The notes beneath the pieces were generated by a model. The model was not told the DNA's origin, did not search any database, and saw only the letters and a list, made by a program, of their open reading frames with translations. A DNA stretch of 14,106 nt from Alphaproteobacteria bacterium. Lineage in GTDB: Bacteria; Pseudomonadota; Alphaproteobacteria; Paracaedibacterales; CAIOTO01. This document shows, piece after piece, positions 1-8,168 of the stretch. Made by a program: the position numbers and the translations under genes. Position 1 is the stretch's first letter; each line of letters opens with the position of its first letter. The stretch spans positions 6,961 to 21,066 of the forward strand of contig JANRCF010000011.1 in NCBI GenBank assembly GCA_030727085.1, read 5' to 3'.

Positions 1-2272
1 TCACATATGGACCAAATTTTCCATAACCCACCGTGATTGGACCACCGTCAGGATGCACACCAATCATTTTAGGTAATTCGGCAAGTTGCATCGCAAGTTC
101 TAGCGTTGCATCTGTGGGTGCAACTGTTGGCGGCAACGATACACGTTTTGGCTTTGGTGCCTTTGGCTCTTTCTTAGGTTTAGCCGTCGTCTTCCGTTTT
201 GGTTTTGCATCCGGGTCAACCACAGGTTCTGGCTTAGGAATTATGCCTTGCCATTCAAAGTAAAACCCATAAGGTCCACGTTTCAATAGAATAGGGATGC
301 CATTACTAGGATCGTTCCCCATCTCGCGTGTCTCATCAACAGCGTCGGCCTGATCATCTCCACCCACAAGTGGGCGCGTATGACGGCATTCAGGATAATT
401 CGAGCAACCAACGAACGCGCCAAATTTGCTTAACTTGAGGTTCATTTTACCTGTTTTACAGGCAGGGCACGCGCGATCTTCCTCTGCTGTGCCATGAAAG
501 AGAAAATGTGCTAAATCAGCTTCGAGTGTGTCAATCACTTCTGAAATTGTTAGTGGCGTTGTTGCTTCAACGTTCTTTTTAAAATCAGCCCAAAAAGCAT
601 TCAAAATATTCTTCCATGGCTTTGTGCCCGCTGATATCTCGTCTAGCTCTTCTTCTAACTGAGCGGTGAAATCATATTCGACATATTTTGGGAAATAGTG
701 AGTCAAAAAAGACGTCACAATGCGGCCACGATCTTCTGGTATAAACTGACGTTTTTCAAGACGTACATACTGGCGATCTTGCAGTACTTGAATTAGGGTT
801 GCATATGTTGATGGACGCCCAATACCAAGCTCTTCAAGTTTTTTTACGAGTGTCGCTTCTGAAAACCGAGGAGGAGGCTGCGTAAAATGCTGGTTTGGAA
901 TAACATTATTGAGGTCAACAGGCTGATTTTCTGTAAACTTTGGTAGCGTGCGTGAATTCTCATCATCGGATGGTTCGTCTACACCTTCTTGATAAAGGCG
1001 TAAAAAGCCATCAAATACTTGTGTTGAACCTGTTGCACGAAATATGTTTTTAGCCGTTGGGTCAGCGATATCAACACTTACTTGATCAAACAAGGCTGTT
1101 TCCATTTGACTCGCTAATGCACGTTTCCATATCAATTCATAGAGTCTTAGTTGTTGATCATCAAGATATGGTGCAACCTCTTCAGGTGTGAGTGCAAAGC
1201 GTGTAGGACGAATACATTCGTGTGCCTCTTGTGCATTTTTTGATTTTGTCTTATATGCACGTGGCGATGATGGCACATAATTGTTGCCGAAATTGTTATT
1301 CAAGAACTCACGTGCTTCTGCAATCGCATCACCTGACATAGTCGGGCTGTCAGTACGCATATACGTAATTAGACCTTGCGTTTCACCGCCAATATCAACA
1401 CCTTCATATAAGCGCTGTGCAACTTGCATCGTGCGGCTTGCGCCAAATCCAAGTTTGCGGGATGCTTCCTGTTGAAGCGTTGATGTAATAAAAGGCGCAG
1501 CAGGATTACGTTTAACTTGCTTTTTTTCAATTGATTTAACGGCATAGGATAGTGGCGACAACTGATCAACAACAGCACGCGCATGGGCTTCCGTTGTTAT
1601 CGTGAATTTTTCAACTTTTGCACCGCCGACATAGGTCAGCCGTGCTTCAAATGCATCTTTTTTTTGTTCAAATGCACCAGTGACTGACCAATATTCCTGA
1701 CTATTAAAACGTTCAATTTCCTCTTCACGATCGACAACAATGCGAAGTGCTACAGACTGAACACGTCCCGCTGAGCGCGCACCAGGCAGCTTTCGCCACA
1801 AAACAGGCGACAATGTGAATCCCACAAGATAATCAAGTGCGCGGCGTGCAAGATAGGCCTCCACCAGTTCATCATTTACAGGGCGCGGATGTTCTAAAGA
1901 TGCTTGAACGGCTTTTTTTGTGATTTCGTGAAAAACAATGCGGTGGACTGCTGTGTTTTTTAACACATTTGCATCGTTGAGCACTTGATTCACATGCCAT
2001 GAAATGGCTTCCCCTTCTCTGTCAGGGTCGGTTGCGAGATATAGTGTGTCGGCGCCTTTTAATGCTTTTTTTATGGCATCCATATGTTTTTTGGCACGAT
2101 CGTCCATTTCCCAAACCATGGAAAAACCATCATCTGGATTGACTGAGCCATTTTTGGAAGGTAGGTCTCGGATGTGCCCATAGCTTGCTAAAACCGTATA
2201 ATCACTACCTAGATACTTATTAATGGTTTTTGCTTTTGCAGGAGATTCAACAACGACGACGCTACGAGACAA
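1..2272 (-). CDS. topA: DNA topoisomerase I (type IA), C-terminus beyond the left edge
   Basis: Relaxes negative supercoils by cutting and rejoining one DNA strand through a tyrosine-DNA link. The frame is open from 2272 to base 1 (757 residues seen). The Toprim domain begins VVVVESPAKAKTINKYLG with Glu9, and has the acidic motif DPDREGEAISWH at about 82-93 (Asp82, Asp84, Glu86). LARRALDYLVGF and RSAGRVQSVALR follow, then the catalytic loop ITYMRTDSP with active-site Tyr304. One Cys4 zinc ribbon is visible (Cys602, 605, 623, 629), then a Cys-less repeat, a Lys/Pro-rich linker from about 679 to 713, and the start of another C-terminal repeat. The start is a TTG at 2270-2272: AAGGAAG lies 8 nt upstream, an in-frame TGA lies just before it, and MSRSVVVVE matches the family N-terminus. 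Roughly 100 residues are probably missing at the edge. Identity is secure; the TTG start is an inference. Confidence 0.96.
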   Translation of the reverse strand, partial: MSRSVVVVESPAKAKTINKYLGSDYTVLASYGHIRDLPSKNGSVNPDDGFSMVWEMDDRAKKHMDAIKKALKGADTLYLATDPDREGEAISWHVNQVLNDANVLKNTAVHRIVFHEITKKAVQASLEHPRPVNDELVEAYLARRALDYLVGFTLSPVLWRKLPGARSAGRVQSVALRIVVDREEEIERFNSQEYWSVTGAFEQKKDAFEARLTYVGGAKVEKFTITTEAHARAVVDQLSPLSYAVKSIEKKQVKRNPAAPFITSTLQQEASRKLGFGASRTMQVAQRLYEGVDIGGETQGLITYMRTDSPTMSGDAIAEAREFLNNNFGNNYVPSSPRAYKTKSKNAQEAHECIRPTRFALTPEEVAPYLDDQQLRLYELIWKRALASQMETALFDQVSVDIADPTAKNIFRATGSTQVFDGFLRLYQEGVDEPSDDENSRTLPKFTENQPVDLNNVIPNQHFTQPPPRFSEATLVKKLEELGIGRPSTYATLIQVLQDRQYVRLEKRQFIPEDRGRIVTSFLTHYFPKYVEYDFTAQLEEELDEISAGTKPWKNILNAFWADFKKNVEATTPLTISEVIDTLEADLAHFLFHGTAEEDRACPACKTGKMNLKLSKFGAFVGCSNYPECRHTRPLVGGDDQADAVDETREMGNDPSNGIPILLKRGPYGFYFEWQGIIPKPEPVVDPDAKPKRKTTAKPKKEPKAPKPKRVSLPPTVAPTDATLELAMQLAELPKMIGVHPDGGPITVGYGKFGPYV

Positions 2273-2472
2273 AGCTCACACTTCCTTTTTTTAAATGTAC
2301 TGTTGGTTTTACCAAATATAACAAAGGAATTGCAACTAAATTATTAAAAAATGTATATTTCATCAAAAAATTCAAGCATCTGTGACTTTAAAAAGGGAAG
2401 TCTAGAGAAAATATGCGTTGTGGAGCGTCTGAAATATATAATGGTTCAGCATGCCGCCTGACACTTTTGTTT

Positions 2473-2493
2473 TCTCTGGGCTTGCCCCAGAGA
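2473..2493. repeat. 8-bp perfect hairpin between topA and pheT
   Basis: TCTCTGGG (2473-2480) pairs with CCCAGAGA (2486-2493) across a 5-nt loop. On the minus strand, the direction of both flanking genes, an A-rich stretch follows instead of a T-run, so it does not look like an intrinsic terminator. It could be an RNA-processing structure or a remnant of an interspersed repeat. Confidence 0.5.
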
Positions 2494-2547
2494 TGGCACG
2501 AATTAATGTAATATTCATAAAGTGACGGGTCAGAGGATGGGTGAACC

Positions 2548-2572
2548 CCCCATATCGTCTCGGATAATGGGG
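2548..2572. repeat. Hairpin just downstream of the pheT stop
   Basis: CCCCAT (2548-2553) pairs with ATGGGG (2567-2572) across a 13-nt loop. It lies about 10 nt past the pheT stop on the transcript. It might protect the 3' end or weakly terminate, but there is no T-tract, so its function is uncertain. Confidence 0.35.
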
Positions 2573-2581
2573 ATGAATTAA

Positions 2582-4972
2582 TCACCCAGCATCTCGAATG
2601 CGACCGCCACATAGCTTTTCAACCTCTGCAATAACTTTGTTCTGAAACGACATTAAATCTTCATCGGTTAGTGTTTGTTTCTTTGGCTGTAAGGCAACTT
2701 CAATCGCAATAGATTTTTGCCCAGTAGGTGCTTTATCACCGCTGTAGACATCAAATACGTTAATGTCATTAATCAACTCACGGTCGACTTTTTGCACAAT
2801 CTTGGTCAATTGATCGGATATTACTTTCGTGTCAACCCAAAAAGCAAAATCACGTGAGACTGATTGGTAAATAGCGGGTGTAAATGCTGCACGTTTGTCT
2901 TTTTGTTTAAGTGGCAAAGCGTCAATGAAAATTTCAAATCCGATGGCTGTTCCATTGACGTTTACTTCTTTTGTAATGCTGGGGTGAATTTCACCAAACT
3001 GCGCAATGATTTTTTGTCCCTGTTTTATGACTGCTGATCGTCCTGGGTGATAATAACCAGGTGCGTTTGAATCAATTTGGACATTATTCAATCCGAAAAG
3101 CTCTAAAGCGGTTAAGACATCACTTTTAACAGAGTAGAGGTCAGGTGCCGTTTCAGCTTTTTGCCAGTGCCGTTTTCCTTTTGAAAAAACACGTAATCCA
3201 GAAAGGGTGCGCATTTCTATAAGGCCTTTGTCCGTTTCATGAAATTGCGGCGCATATTCAATGTACGCACTGTTCGGTTGTGATCGTTTTTGCCCATTGG
3301 CTGCAATGGCGAGTAACCCCGGCAATACACTGGGACGAAGCACAGCCATTTCTGCATTAAGTGGTTTTGCTAATCCGATGCCTGTTCCAAATAACGCTGC
3401 GGTGTCTTTTGGAATGAACGACCAGGTGTAGGCCTCGTTATAGCCACGATTTGTGAAAAAGGTGTTTAAACGTTCGCGTGTCGTATTGGTGTCAACTGGT
3501 AGCACCAAAGGCAACGTTGCTTCAGGGATAGAATCATAGCCGCGGATACGAAGCACTTCTTCAATCAAATCTACATCGAGTGTTACATCATGACGATGAG
3601 ATGGTACGCTTACAGTAATTTCAGTAGCAGATGATGCTTGTTGCACAAAGCCAAGTTTTTTCAAAATGGACATTGCGTCAGCTAGTGTGATGTGATTATC
3701 ACCTGATATGGATGTTAAGCGTGCTTGTGTAAGTGTAACCAGAACAGATGCTGGGGGATGGTTTATATACATACCTGACTGAGTCATATTAGATGCTACG
3801 CCGCCGCACCATTCCAAAATAAGTTGTGTTGCGTAGTCAAGACCGAAAATAACGTCTGCAGCATCAACGCCACGCTCAAAGCGGGTGCGCGCATCACTTA
3901 ATATTGCGGTCGCTTGCCCTGTTAAAGCTATATTTGCTGAGTTAAATAAAGCTGACTCTAGTACGACATCCGTTGTTTGGTCATCGCATCCTGTTGAAAG
4001 TCCCCCCATTATGCCCGCAAGCGAGATAACACCCGACGCATCCGAAATCACAGACATGCCCTCGGACAGTGTGTATTCTTTTTCGTTAAGCCCAACGAAT
4101 GTCTCACCGCCATTGGCAGCGTGTATGTCAAATTTATTTCCAGAGAGTTTGTTTTTATCAAACACATGGAGTGGGCGCCCAAGTTCCAGGCATATAAGAT
4201 TCGTTGCATCCACAAGTGCTGAAATAGGCTTGCATCCAGCTGAGCGAAGACGTTCTTGAGCCCACTCGGGGCTTTGTCCATTTCTAACGCCTTTGATTGT
4301 TCTCGTTGCAAAGTGGTATGTATTTGGATCCGTTATGTTAAGCGTAATGTCACAAGTGCCTGACGTTTTAAACTGAGGTGCTGGTCGTGGCTTTAGTGTT
4401 CCTATGCCAAAGGCGGCTAAATCCCGTGCGATTCCATATACAGAAAAGCAATCACTACGGTTAGGTGTGATGCTAACATCAATTATAGGGTCAGTCAGGT
4501 TAAGACTTGTGGCCAAATCCGCACCAGTTGTAAGTGATGCGTCTAAATCCATAATGCCATCAGAATCCTCGCCAAGCAGTAATTCGCGACTGGAACACAG
4601 CATGCCTAGGCTTTCAACATTACGTATACTGCCTTTTTTAAGGGGGAGTCCTGTATCGGGGATGACTGTGCCAATACGTGCAAAGGCAACTTTCATGCCG
4701 GCACGAACATTCGGTGCGCCGCAGACGACTTGATGTAGTGTAGGCTTGCCTTCGGTTATTGCACCGTCTTCTATAGTGCAAAGGCTTAAACGATCTGCAT
4801 TTGGGTGACGTTCACAGGTTGCAACATGGCCTACGACAAAACCTTTTAAGCGCTCACTTGGGTCATCAACGTGTTCTACTTCAATGCCAACGGCCACGAG
4901 TGCAGCTGCAATTTCATCATTGGTTGCCGTTGTATCAAGGTATTCTTTTAACCAAGAGAGCGAGAATTTCAT
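2582..4972 (-). CDS. pheT: Phenylalanyl-tRNA synthetase beta subunit
   Basis: Large subunit of the cytoplasmic (alpha-beta)2 enzyme that charges tRNA-Phe. It contributes tRNA binding and editing of mischarged Tyr-tRNA. The 796 residues are the usual full length. Domains in order: the N-terminal MKFSLSWLKEYL segment; the EMAP-like OB-fold tRNA-binding domain at about 40-150 (VVCGAPNVRAGMKVAFA); SITPNRSDCFSVYGIARDLA at about 167-186; the B3/B4 editing domain at about 215-385 (VDATNLICLELGRPLHVFD, AGIMGG, RFERGVD); B5 at about 405-475 (DVDLIEEVLRIRGYD); and a C-terminal FDX-ACB anticodon-binding domain at about 704-796 (SVSRDFAFWVD). The ATG at 4970-4972 is preceded by AGGA about 10 nt upstream. 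The catalytic alpha subunit gene, pheS, normally lies immediately upstream, but here a divergent plus-strand gene lies there, so pheT appears to start its own transcript. Confidence 0.97.
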   Translation of the reverse strand: MKFSLSWLKEYLDTTATNDEIAAALVAVGIEVEHVDDPSERLKGFVVGHVATCERHPNADRLSLCTIEDGAITEGKPTLHQVVCGAPNVRAGMKVAFARIGTVIPDTGLPLKKGSIRNVESLGMLCSSRELLLGEDSDGIMDLDASLTTGADLATSLNLTDPIIDVSITPNRSDCFSVYGIARDLAAFGIGTLKPRPAPQFKTSGTCDITLNITDPNTYHFATRTIKGVRNGQSPEWAQERLRSAGCKPISALVDATNLICLELGRPLHVFDKNKLSGNKFDIHAANGGETFVGLNEKEYTLSEGMSVISDASGVISLAGIMGGLSTGCDDQTTDVVLESALFNSANIALTGQATAILSDARTRFERGVDAADVIFGLDYATQLILEWCGGVASNMTQSGMYINHPPASVLVTLTQARLTSISGDNHITLADAMSILKKLGFVQQASSATEITVSVPSHRHDVTLDVDLIEEVLRIRGYDSIPEATLPLVLPVDTNTTRERLNTFFTNRGYNEAYTWSFIPKDTAALFGTGIGLAKPLNAEMAVLRPSVLPGLLAIAANGQKRSQPNSAYIEYAPQFHETDKGLIEMRTLSGLRVFSKGKRHWQKAETAPDLYSVKSDVLTALELFGLNNVQIDSNAPGYYHPGRSAVIKQGQKIIAQFGEIHPSITKEVNVNGTAIGFEIFIDALPLKQKDKRAAFTPAIYQSVSRDFAFWVDTKVISDQLTKIVQKVDRELINDINVFDVYSGDKAPTGQKSIAIEVALQPKKQTLTDEDLMSFQNKVIAEVEKLCGGRIRDAG

Positions 4973-5166
4973 AAAATTAGAGTCCTAAATCGTATTAATA
5001 GTGTCCATGAATATAACGTATTTAGGGTGAAAGGACTATCTTTCTCTTCAAATGACGTTGTGTTTTGGTGATTAGTCAATTTTTTGTTTTGTTATAAAAA
5101 AAGGAGAGAATGTTTTTTATATCTTAATAGTTTTTTAAAATTTCTATGTGATGATTATAATTATTA

Positions 5167-5193
5167 ATGTATTTAAACGTATTTAAAATACAT
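5167..5193. promoter_or_regulatory. Possible operator: overlapping inverted and direct repeats
   Basis: ATGTATTT (5167-5174) and AAATACAT (5186-5193) are perfect 8-bp inverted arms around an 11-nt centre. Overlapping them, GTATTTAAA occurs twice (5169-5177 and 5179-5187) with a 10-bp period, one helical turn. This arrangement, 28 bp before the start of the repeat-protein/hydratase pair, would suit a dimeric regulator. The region is very AT-rich, so chance is a real alternative. Confidence 0.3.
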
Positions 5194-5210
5194 GCTTGAT
5201 TTTTCACTAT

Positions 5211-5214
5211 AAGG
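5211..5214 (+). promoter_or_regulatory. Ribosome-binding site of the 491-residue repeat protein
   Basis: AAGG sits 6 nt before the ATG at 5221. It is the only reasonable Shine-Dalgarno match near this start and supports it over later Met codons. Confidence 0.45.
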
Positions 5215-5220
5215 TTCAAT

Positions 5221-6696
5221 ATGGAAAACGTAGACAAACCTGACGCTCCTTTAACGATTGGTCAACGTGCTAAACGTTTTATTGAAATGAAAGAACAACT
5301 GCCTCTGGAGACGAGCAGACGGTTGACGGATGTTTTTATTAAATTTTTAACCTCTCCCGAGACGAGTTCAAAAGATCGAAAGGAAGTTTTTCTTATTTTA
5401 AGAAGCAATTTAGATCCCACAAACATGCGTTTAGCTGTTGAAGCATTTAATTTAGACATTCAAAATCCAAAAATCGATATTGATGAGCGTGTTGCCGTTT
5501 TTCATTTGATGCGATTGTTCGTTCCTAAGCGTTCTTTAATAGAGGTGCTTAACCTGTTAGTAAATGAAATTACATCTGAAACATATACAATTGAAAAACG
5601 GTGTGAACTATATAGGAATATCAAAGAATACTTAACAACTGATATGTGTGTGTTGATTGCCCATAGTTTCTTATCCGAAGTTCAAAAGGAAGATAGTGAA
5701 TCAGCCCAGTGCCGCGAGCTGTTTGTTATATGTAAACCTTATCTCACACATGATTTGTTGATGGAGTTTGTAAAAGCATTTGTGAAACACCTTGTTGGCA
5801 AGCGCGTCGCTGCGGGTGAACGTCGATTTGTTTATCACTTAATAAAAAGTTATTTTTCTTCGGAAGTGCGTTTCCCATTGGAAGGATTTATCTATGATAT
5901 TAAAACTCTAGGTGCCACACATCATGACAGAAGAGAAGCCTTTGTCATTATAAAGCCTCACCTTGATCAAAGTAAGTGTAGAGAGTTGGCTTCTTACTTT
6001 AGTATTGACTTTTCATCACATGACCTCCCCCCACAAAAGCGTATGTTATTGTTTTCTTTGATTAAAACATATCTTATTGGGGAGGCGCTCGAGATTGCTA
6101 TAAATGCACTTTTACGCGATTTAGATGTACATGAGCTTTCCGTAGAGGAGCGTTTGGAGCTACTTTCAAACATAAGAAGATATTTAACGCCTGCTCAGCT
6201 GAACTTTGCGATTCGTACTTTTATTATAGATATAACGTCTCCAGTTACAAAGCTCACTCGCTGTATTGATGCATTTAGATTGTTAGAATCACATTTGCCG
6301 CCCAAGGAAGTGAATCAGCTAGTAAAGCCAATGCTAGAAAAAATGCATATTAGGCTTTTAACAACAGAAGAACGCAAAGAAGGCCTTATGGCAATTGAAA
6401 GTTACTTAGTGAAAAGCAAGCAAAAGGAAGATGTTAATGAAGCATTGATGCTTGGTGTTCTGGACACTAAGTCTGATCTAAAAGTGCGTGTTCATTTGTA
6501 TATGGAACTTAAGAAAGTCCTTACAAAAGAACAAAGAGAAAGAGCAATAACCTCGCTTTTTAACGCGCATCAAAATCCTGATATTCCACAAAAACAACGC
6601 CGGCAGTTTTTGAGAATATTTGAGTCAGACATTCCTAAGCATTTATTTTTAGAGCCTGCTAAAAAGTCTGTCCAGAACCTGCAGAATGATCTATGA
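5221..6696 (+). CDS. Unrecognised protein of thirteen tandem 37-residue helical repeats
   Basis: I do not recognise a named family. The 491 residues divide into a 10-residue N-terminal tip and thirteen units of 37 residues (unit 6 has 36 and unit 11 has 38), and the last unit ends exactly at the C-terminus. Each unit reads roughly: Ser/Thr/acidic cap, Arg or Lys near position 6, an amphipathic helix ending in I-(K/R)-x-Y-L (for example NIRRYLTP, LIKTYL, IIKPHL), a short turn, then a second helix ending in D-I-x-S/N-P. This two-helix pattern implies an alpha-solenoid scaffold, as in TPR, HEAT or PPR proteins. The unit length is HEAT-like, but I see no canonical HEAT or TPR signature. There is no signal peptide or membrane segment, so it is probably cytoplasmic unless exported by a route that cannot be seen here. 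Its stop overlaps the start of the enoyl-CoA hydratase gene (ATGA), implying co-translation. Coding is sure; function is unknown. Confidence 0.9.
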   Translation: MENVDKPDAPLTIGQRAKRFIEMKEQLPLETSRRLTDVFIKFLTSPETSSKDRKEVFLILRSNLDPTNMRLAVEAFNLDIQNPKIDIDERVAVFHLMRLFVPKRSLIEVLNLLVNEITSETYTIEKRCELYRNIKEYLTTDMCVLIAHSFLSEVQKEDSESAQCRELFVICKPYLTHDLLMEFVKAFVKHLVGKRVAAGERRFVYHLIKSYFSSEVRFPLEGFIYDIKTLGATHHDRREAFVIIKPHLDQSKCRELASYFSIDFSSHDLPPQKRMLLFSLIKTYLIGEALEIAINALLRDLDVHELSVEERLELLSNIRRYLTPAQLNFAIRTFIIDITSPVTKLTRCIDAFRLLESHLPPKEVNQLVKPMLEKMHIRLLTTEERKEGLMAIESYLVKSKQKEDVNEALMLGVLDTKSDLKVRVHLYMELKKVLTKEQRERAITSLFNAHQNPDIPQKQRRQFLRIFESDIPKHLFLEPAKKSVQNLQNDL

Positions 6697-7478
6697 ACAA
6701 TCAAAGGAATTTTGCTTGCATGTTGATTCATACTTCATCTGTCAATCACATTGGTGTTATTCATTTTCAAAACGAAGAAATCAATCTTTTATCAGTAGAC
6801 TTTATAAATATGCTTAATCATGCGCTAGACGCGATGGAACAGGATGATTCTGTGCATGTTATCGTGCTGGTGTCTGATAAGAAGGCATTTTGTCTTGGTG
6901 CGAATTTAAACGAATTATTACATCTAGCAGAAACCAGAAAAATAAGTAATCCGCGCGACTTATATGACCCTATTGAAGATTGGCAACGCTTAGCTTCTGT
7001 GGAAAAACCAGTGATTGTGTGCGTTAAAGGCGCGTGCCTTGGTGGTGGGTTAGAGATGGCTTTGATGTGTGATTTTATTGTAGCATCAGAACAAGCCACA
7101 TTTGGTTTTCCCGAAATTAAATTAGGTTTATTGCCAGGTGGCGGTGGAACGCAACGTATTCTTGATCGAATAAGTGTGGGGCGTGCGCGCGAAATGATAA
7201 TGATTGGTGATTCGATAGCAGCCGAAACAGCTTTTAATTGGGGGTTGATTGATGTTGTTTTTTCACATGCTGAATGTTCTGATGGCGCATTAAATCTTGC
7301 TTCAAAACTCGCGTCACGTTCACTAGATTCACTTAAGGCAATTAAAAAATTATTGATTATGAACAATGCTGAACGCATTAAGCAAGGTGTTGTTATGGAG
7401 CGTGCTGCATTTTATGAGCGTTTAGAAAGTCCTAAGACGGTTGACAGGATAAATGCATTTCTTGATCGGAAAAAATAG
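6693..7478 (+). CDS. Enoyl-CoA hydratase/isomerase family protein (crotonase fold)
   Basis: Probably adds water across trans-2-enoyl-CoA in fatty acid beta-oxidation or related acyl-CoA metabolism in the cytoplasm. The 261 residues match a single-domain crotonase. The CoA-binding/oxyanion region KAFCLGANLNEL is at about 64-75, and the second oxyanion strand GACLGGGLEMALMCD is at about 113-127. Both catalytic glutamates of true hydratases are present: Glu121 in GGGLEMAL and Glu141 in FGFPEIKLG. GLLPGGGGTQR follows. Because both acids are kept, a hydratase is more likely than an isomerase or a non-catalytic homologue. Its ATG overlaps the upstream stop codon (ATGA), suggesting translational coupling. 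Met10 at 6720, with AAAGGA 11 nt upstream, is a plausible alternative start that gives a typical family N-terminus. The exact substrate cannot be told. Confidence 0.93.
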   Translation: MNNQRNFACMLIHTSSVNHIGVIHFQNEEINLLSVDFINMLNHALDAMEQDDSVHVIVLVSDKKAFCLGANLNELLHLAETRKISNPRDLYDPIEDWQRLASVEKPVIVCVKGACLGGGLEMALMCDFIVASEQATFGFPEIKLGLLPGGGGTQRILDRISVGRAREMIMIGDSIAAETAFNWGLIDVVFSHAECSDGALNLASKLASRSLDSLKAIKKLLIMNNAERIKQGVVMERAAFYERLESPKTVDRINAFLDRKK

Positions 7479-7493
7479 AAGAATTTTTACTCG

Positions 7494-8168
7494 TTATTTG
7501 ACATTCCAAGCCGCATTTTGCAACGTAGAAATAAAGTCCTTATGCAATGAATCTTCTTCCGCAGAGACTGAAAATGCTCTTTTTGGAAAGTTAATGATAG
7601 ATTTTTGTGCGTGCTCTGTTTCCAGGGCACTTTCAAGTTCAAAGGCAAGCGTTCTTTGTCGCCCTCCGAGTAGCTCAATATACACATGATATAATAGCTC
7701 AGCATCGAGAAGCGCGCCATGTTTGTTGCGCTTTGATAAATCAATGTCAAAACGTTTGCATAGTGCATCTAAACTTGCAGGCGACCCTGGAAATTTTTTA
7801 CGCGCCATGATAAGGGTATCTGTTGCGCGGGCTTTATGCAAAATGGGTTTTTTTGACCATTCAAGCTCAGCGTTTAAAAATGACATGTCAAAGGGCGCAT
7901 TGTGAATAACCAACATATCATCACCAATGAAATCAAGAAACTTGTCAACGATTTGATTGAAGAATGGAAATGGCTTTAGAAATTCTTCTGTGAGCCCTGT
8001 TATCTCAGTTGACTTTGCCGGAATGTCACGTTGAGGATTTATGTATTGATGAAATGTATTTCCTGTTGGTTTTTTATGCACAAGTTCAATGCAGCCAATT
8101 TCGACAATTCGATGGCCTTGTGCGGGCGATAGCCCAGTAGTTTCTGTATCGAGTAGTATTTCACGCAT
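7494..8168 (-). CDS. dnaQ: DNA polymerase III epsilon subunit, 3'-5' proofreading exonuclease
   Basis: Removes mispaired 3' ends during replication as part of the Pol III core with alpha. The 224 residues contain a complete DEDDh exonuclease site: Asp7 and Glu9 in LDTETTGL, Asp94 in HNAPFDMSFL, and His150 and Asp155 in KHGALLDAELL. The length and a roughly 50-residue tail after the exonuclease domain (about 170-224), which should carry the alpha-binding segment, suit the replicative subunit better than a stand-alone DnaQ-like nuclease. The start MREILLDTETTG fits the family N-terminus, although no strong ribosome-binding site precedes it. The gene converges on the hydratase gene with 15 bp between the stops; an A-run/T-run there (around 7470-7488) is at best a weak shared terminator. 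Confidence 0.95.
   Translation of the reverse strand: MREILLDTETTGLSPAQGHRIVEIGCIELVHKKPTGNTFHQYINPQRDIPAKSTEITGLTEEFLKPFPFFNQIVDKFLDFIGDDMLVIHNAPFDMSFLNAELEWSKKPILHKARATDTLIMARKKFPGSPASLDALCKRFDIDLSKRNKHGALLDAELLYHVYIELLGGRQRTLAFELESALETEHAQKSIINFPKRAFSVSAEEDSLHKDFISTLQNAAWNVK

Larger units (their letters stand above)
2273..2581. other. topA-pheT spacer, 309 bp, no gene
   Basis: The part next to topA (about 2290-2395) is very AT-rich, as expected for a leader or promoter, though I could not pick a convincing promoter. The part next to pheT (about 2396-2581) is richer in G and C and holds two hairpins (listed separately). A 74-residue minus-strand frame at 2388-2612 overlaps the end of pheT, has no ribosome-binding site and resembles no protein I know, so I do not call it. 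No T-run follows either hairpin, so no clear pheT terminator is visible. Confidence 0.6.

Noticed and set aside
2388..2612. 74-codon minus-strand frame overlapping the pheT end
   Set aside because: It overlaps the conserved pheT C-terminus in another frame, has no ribosome-binding site and spans the hairpins of the spacer.
3885..4259. 124-codon plus-strand frame inside pheT, with a similar 109-codon frame at 4404-4733
   Set aside because: Both lie wholly within well-conserved pheT sequence and show no protein features of their own.
5110..5127. Five-codon ORF (MFFIS) with a strong AGGAG ribosome-binding site, recalling a Phe leader peptide
   Set aside because: It reads away from pheT, has only two Phe codons, and no attenuator hairpins follow. 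The A- and T-rich context makes it likely chance.
6818..7378. 186-codon open frame antisense to the hydratase gene
   Set aside because: The sense frame has complete crotonase motifs and both catalytic Glu residues. The antisense product is a low-complexity mirror with no ribosome-binding site.
7470..7490. A-run/T-run between the hydratase and dnaQ as a bidirectional terminator
   Set aside because: The stem would be only five A-T pairs and overlaps the hydratase stop codon; too weak to call.
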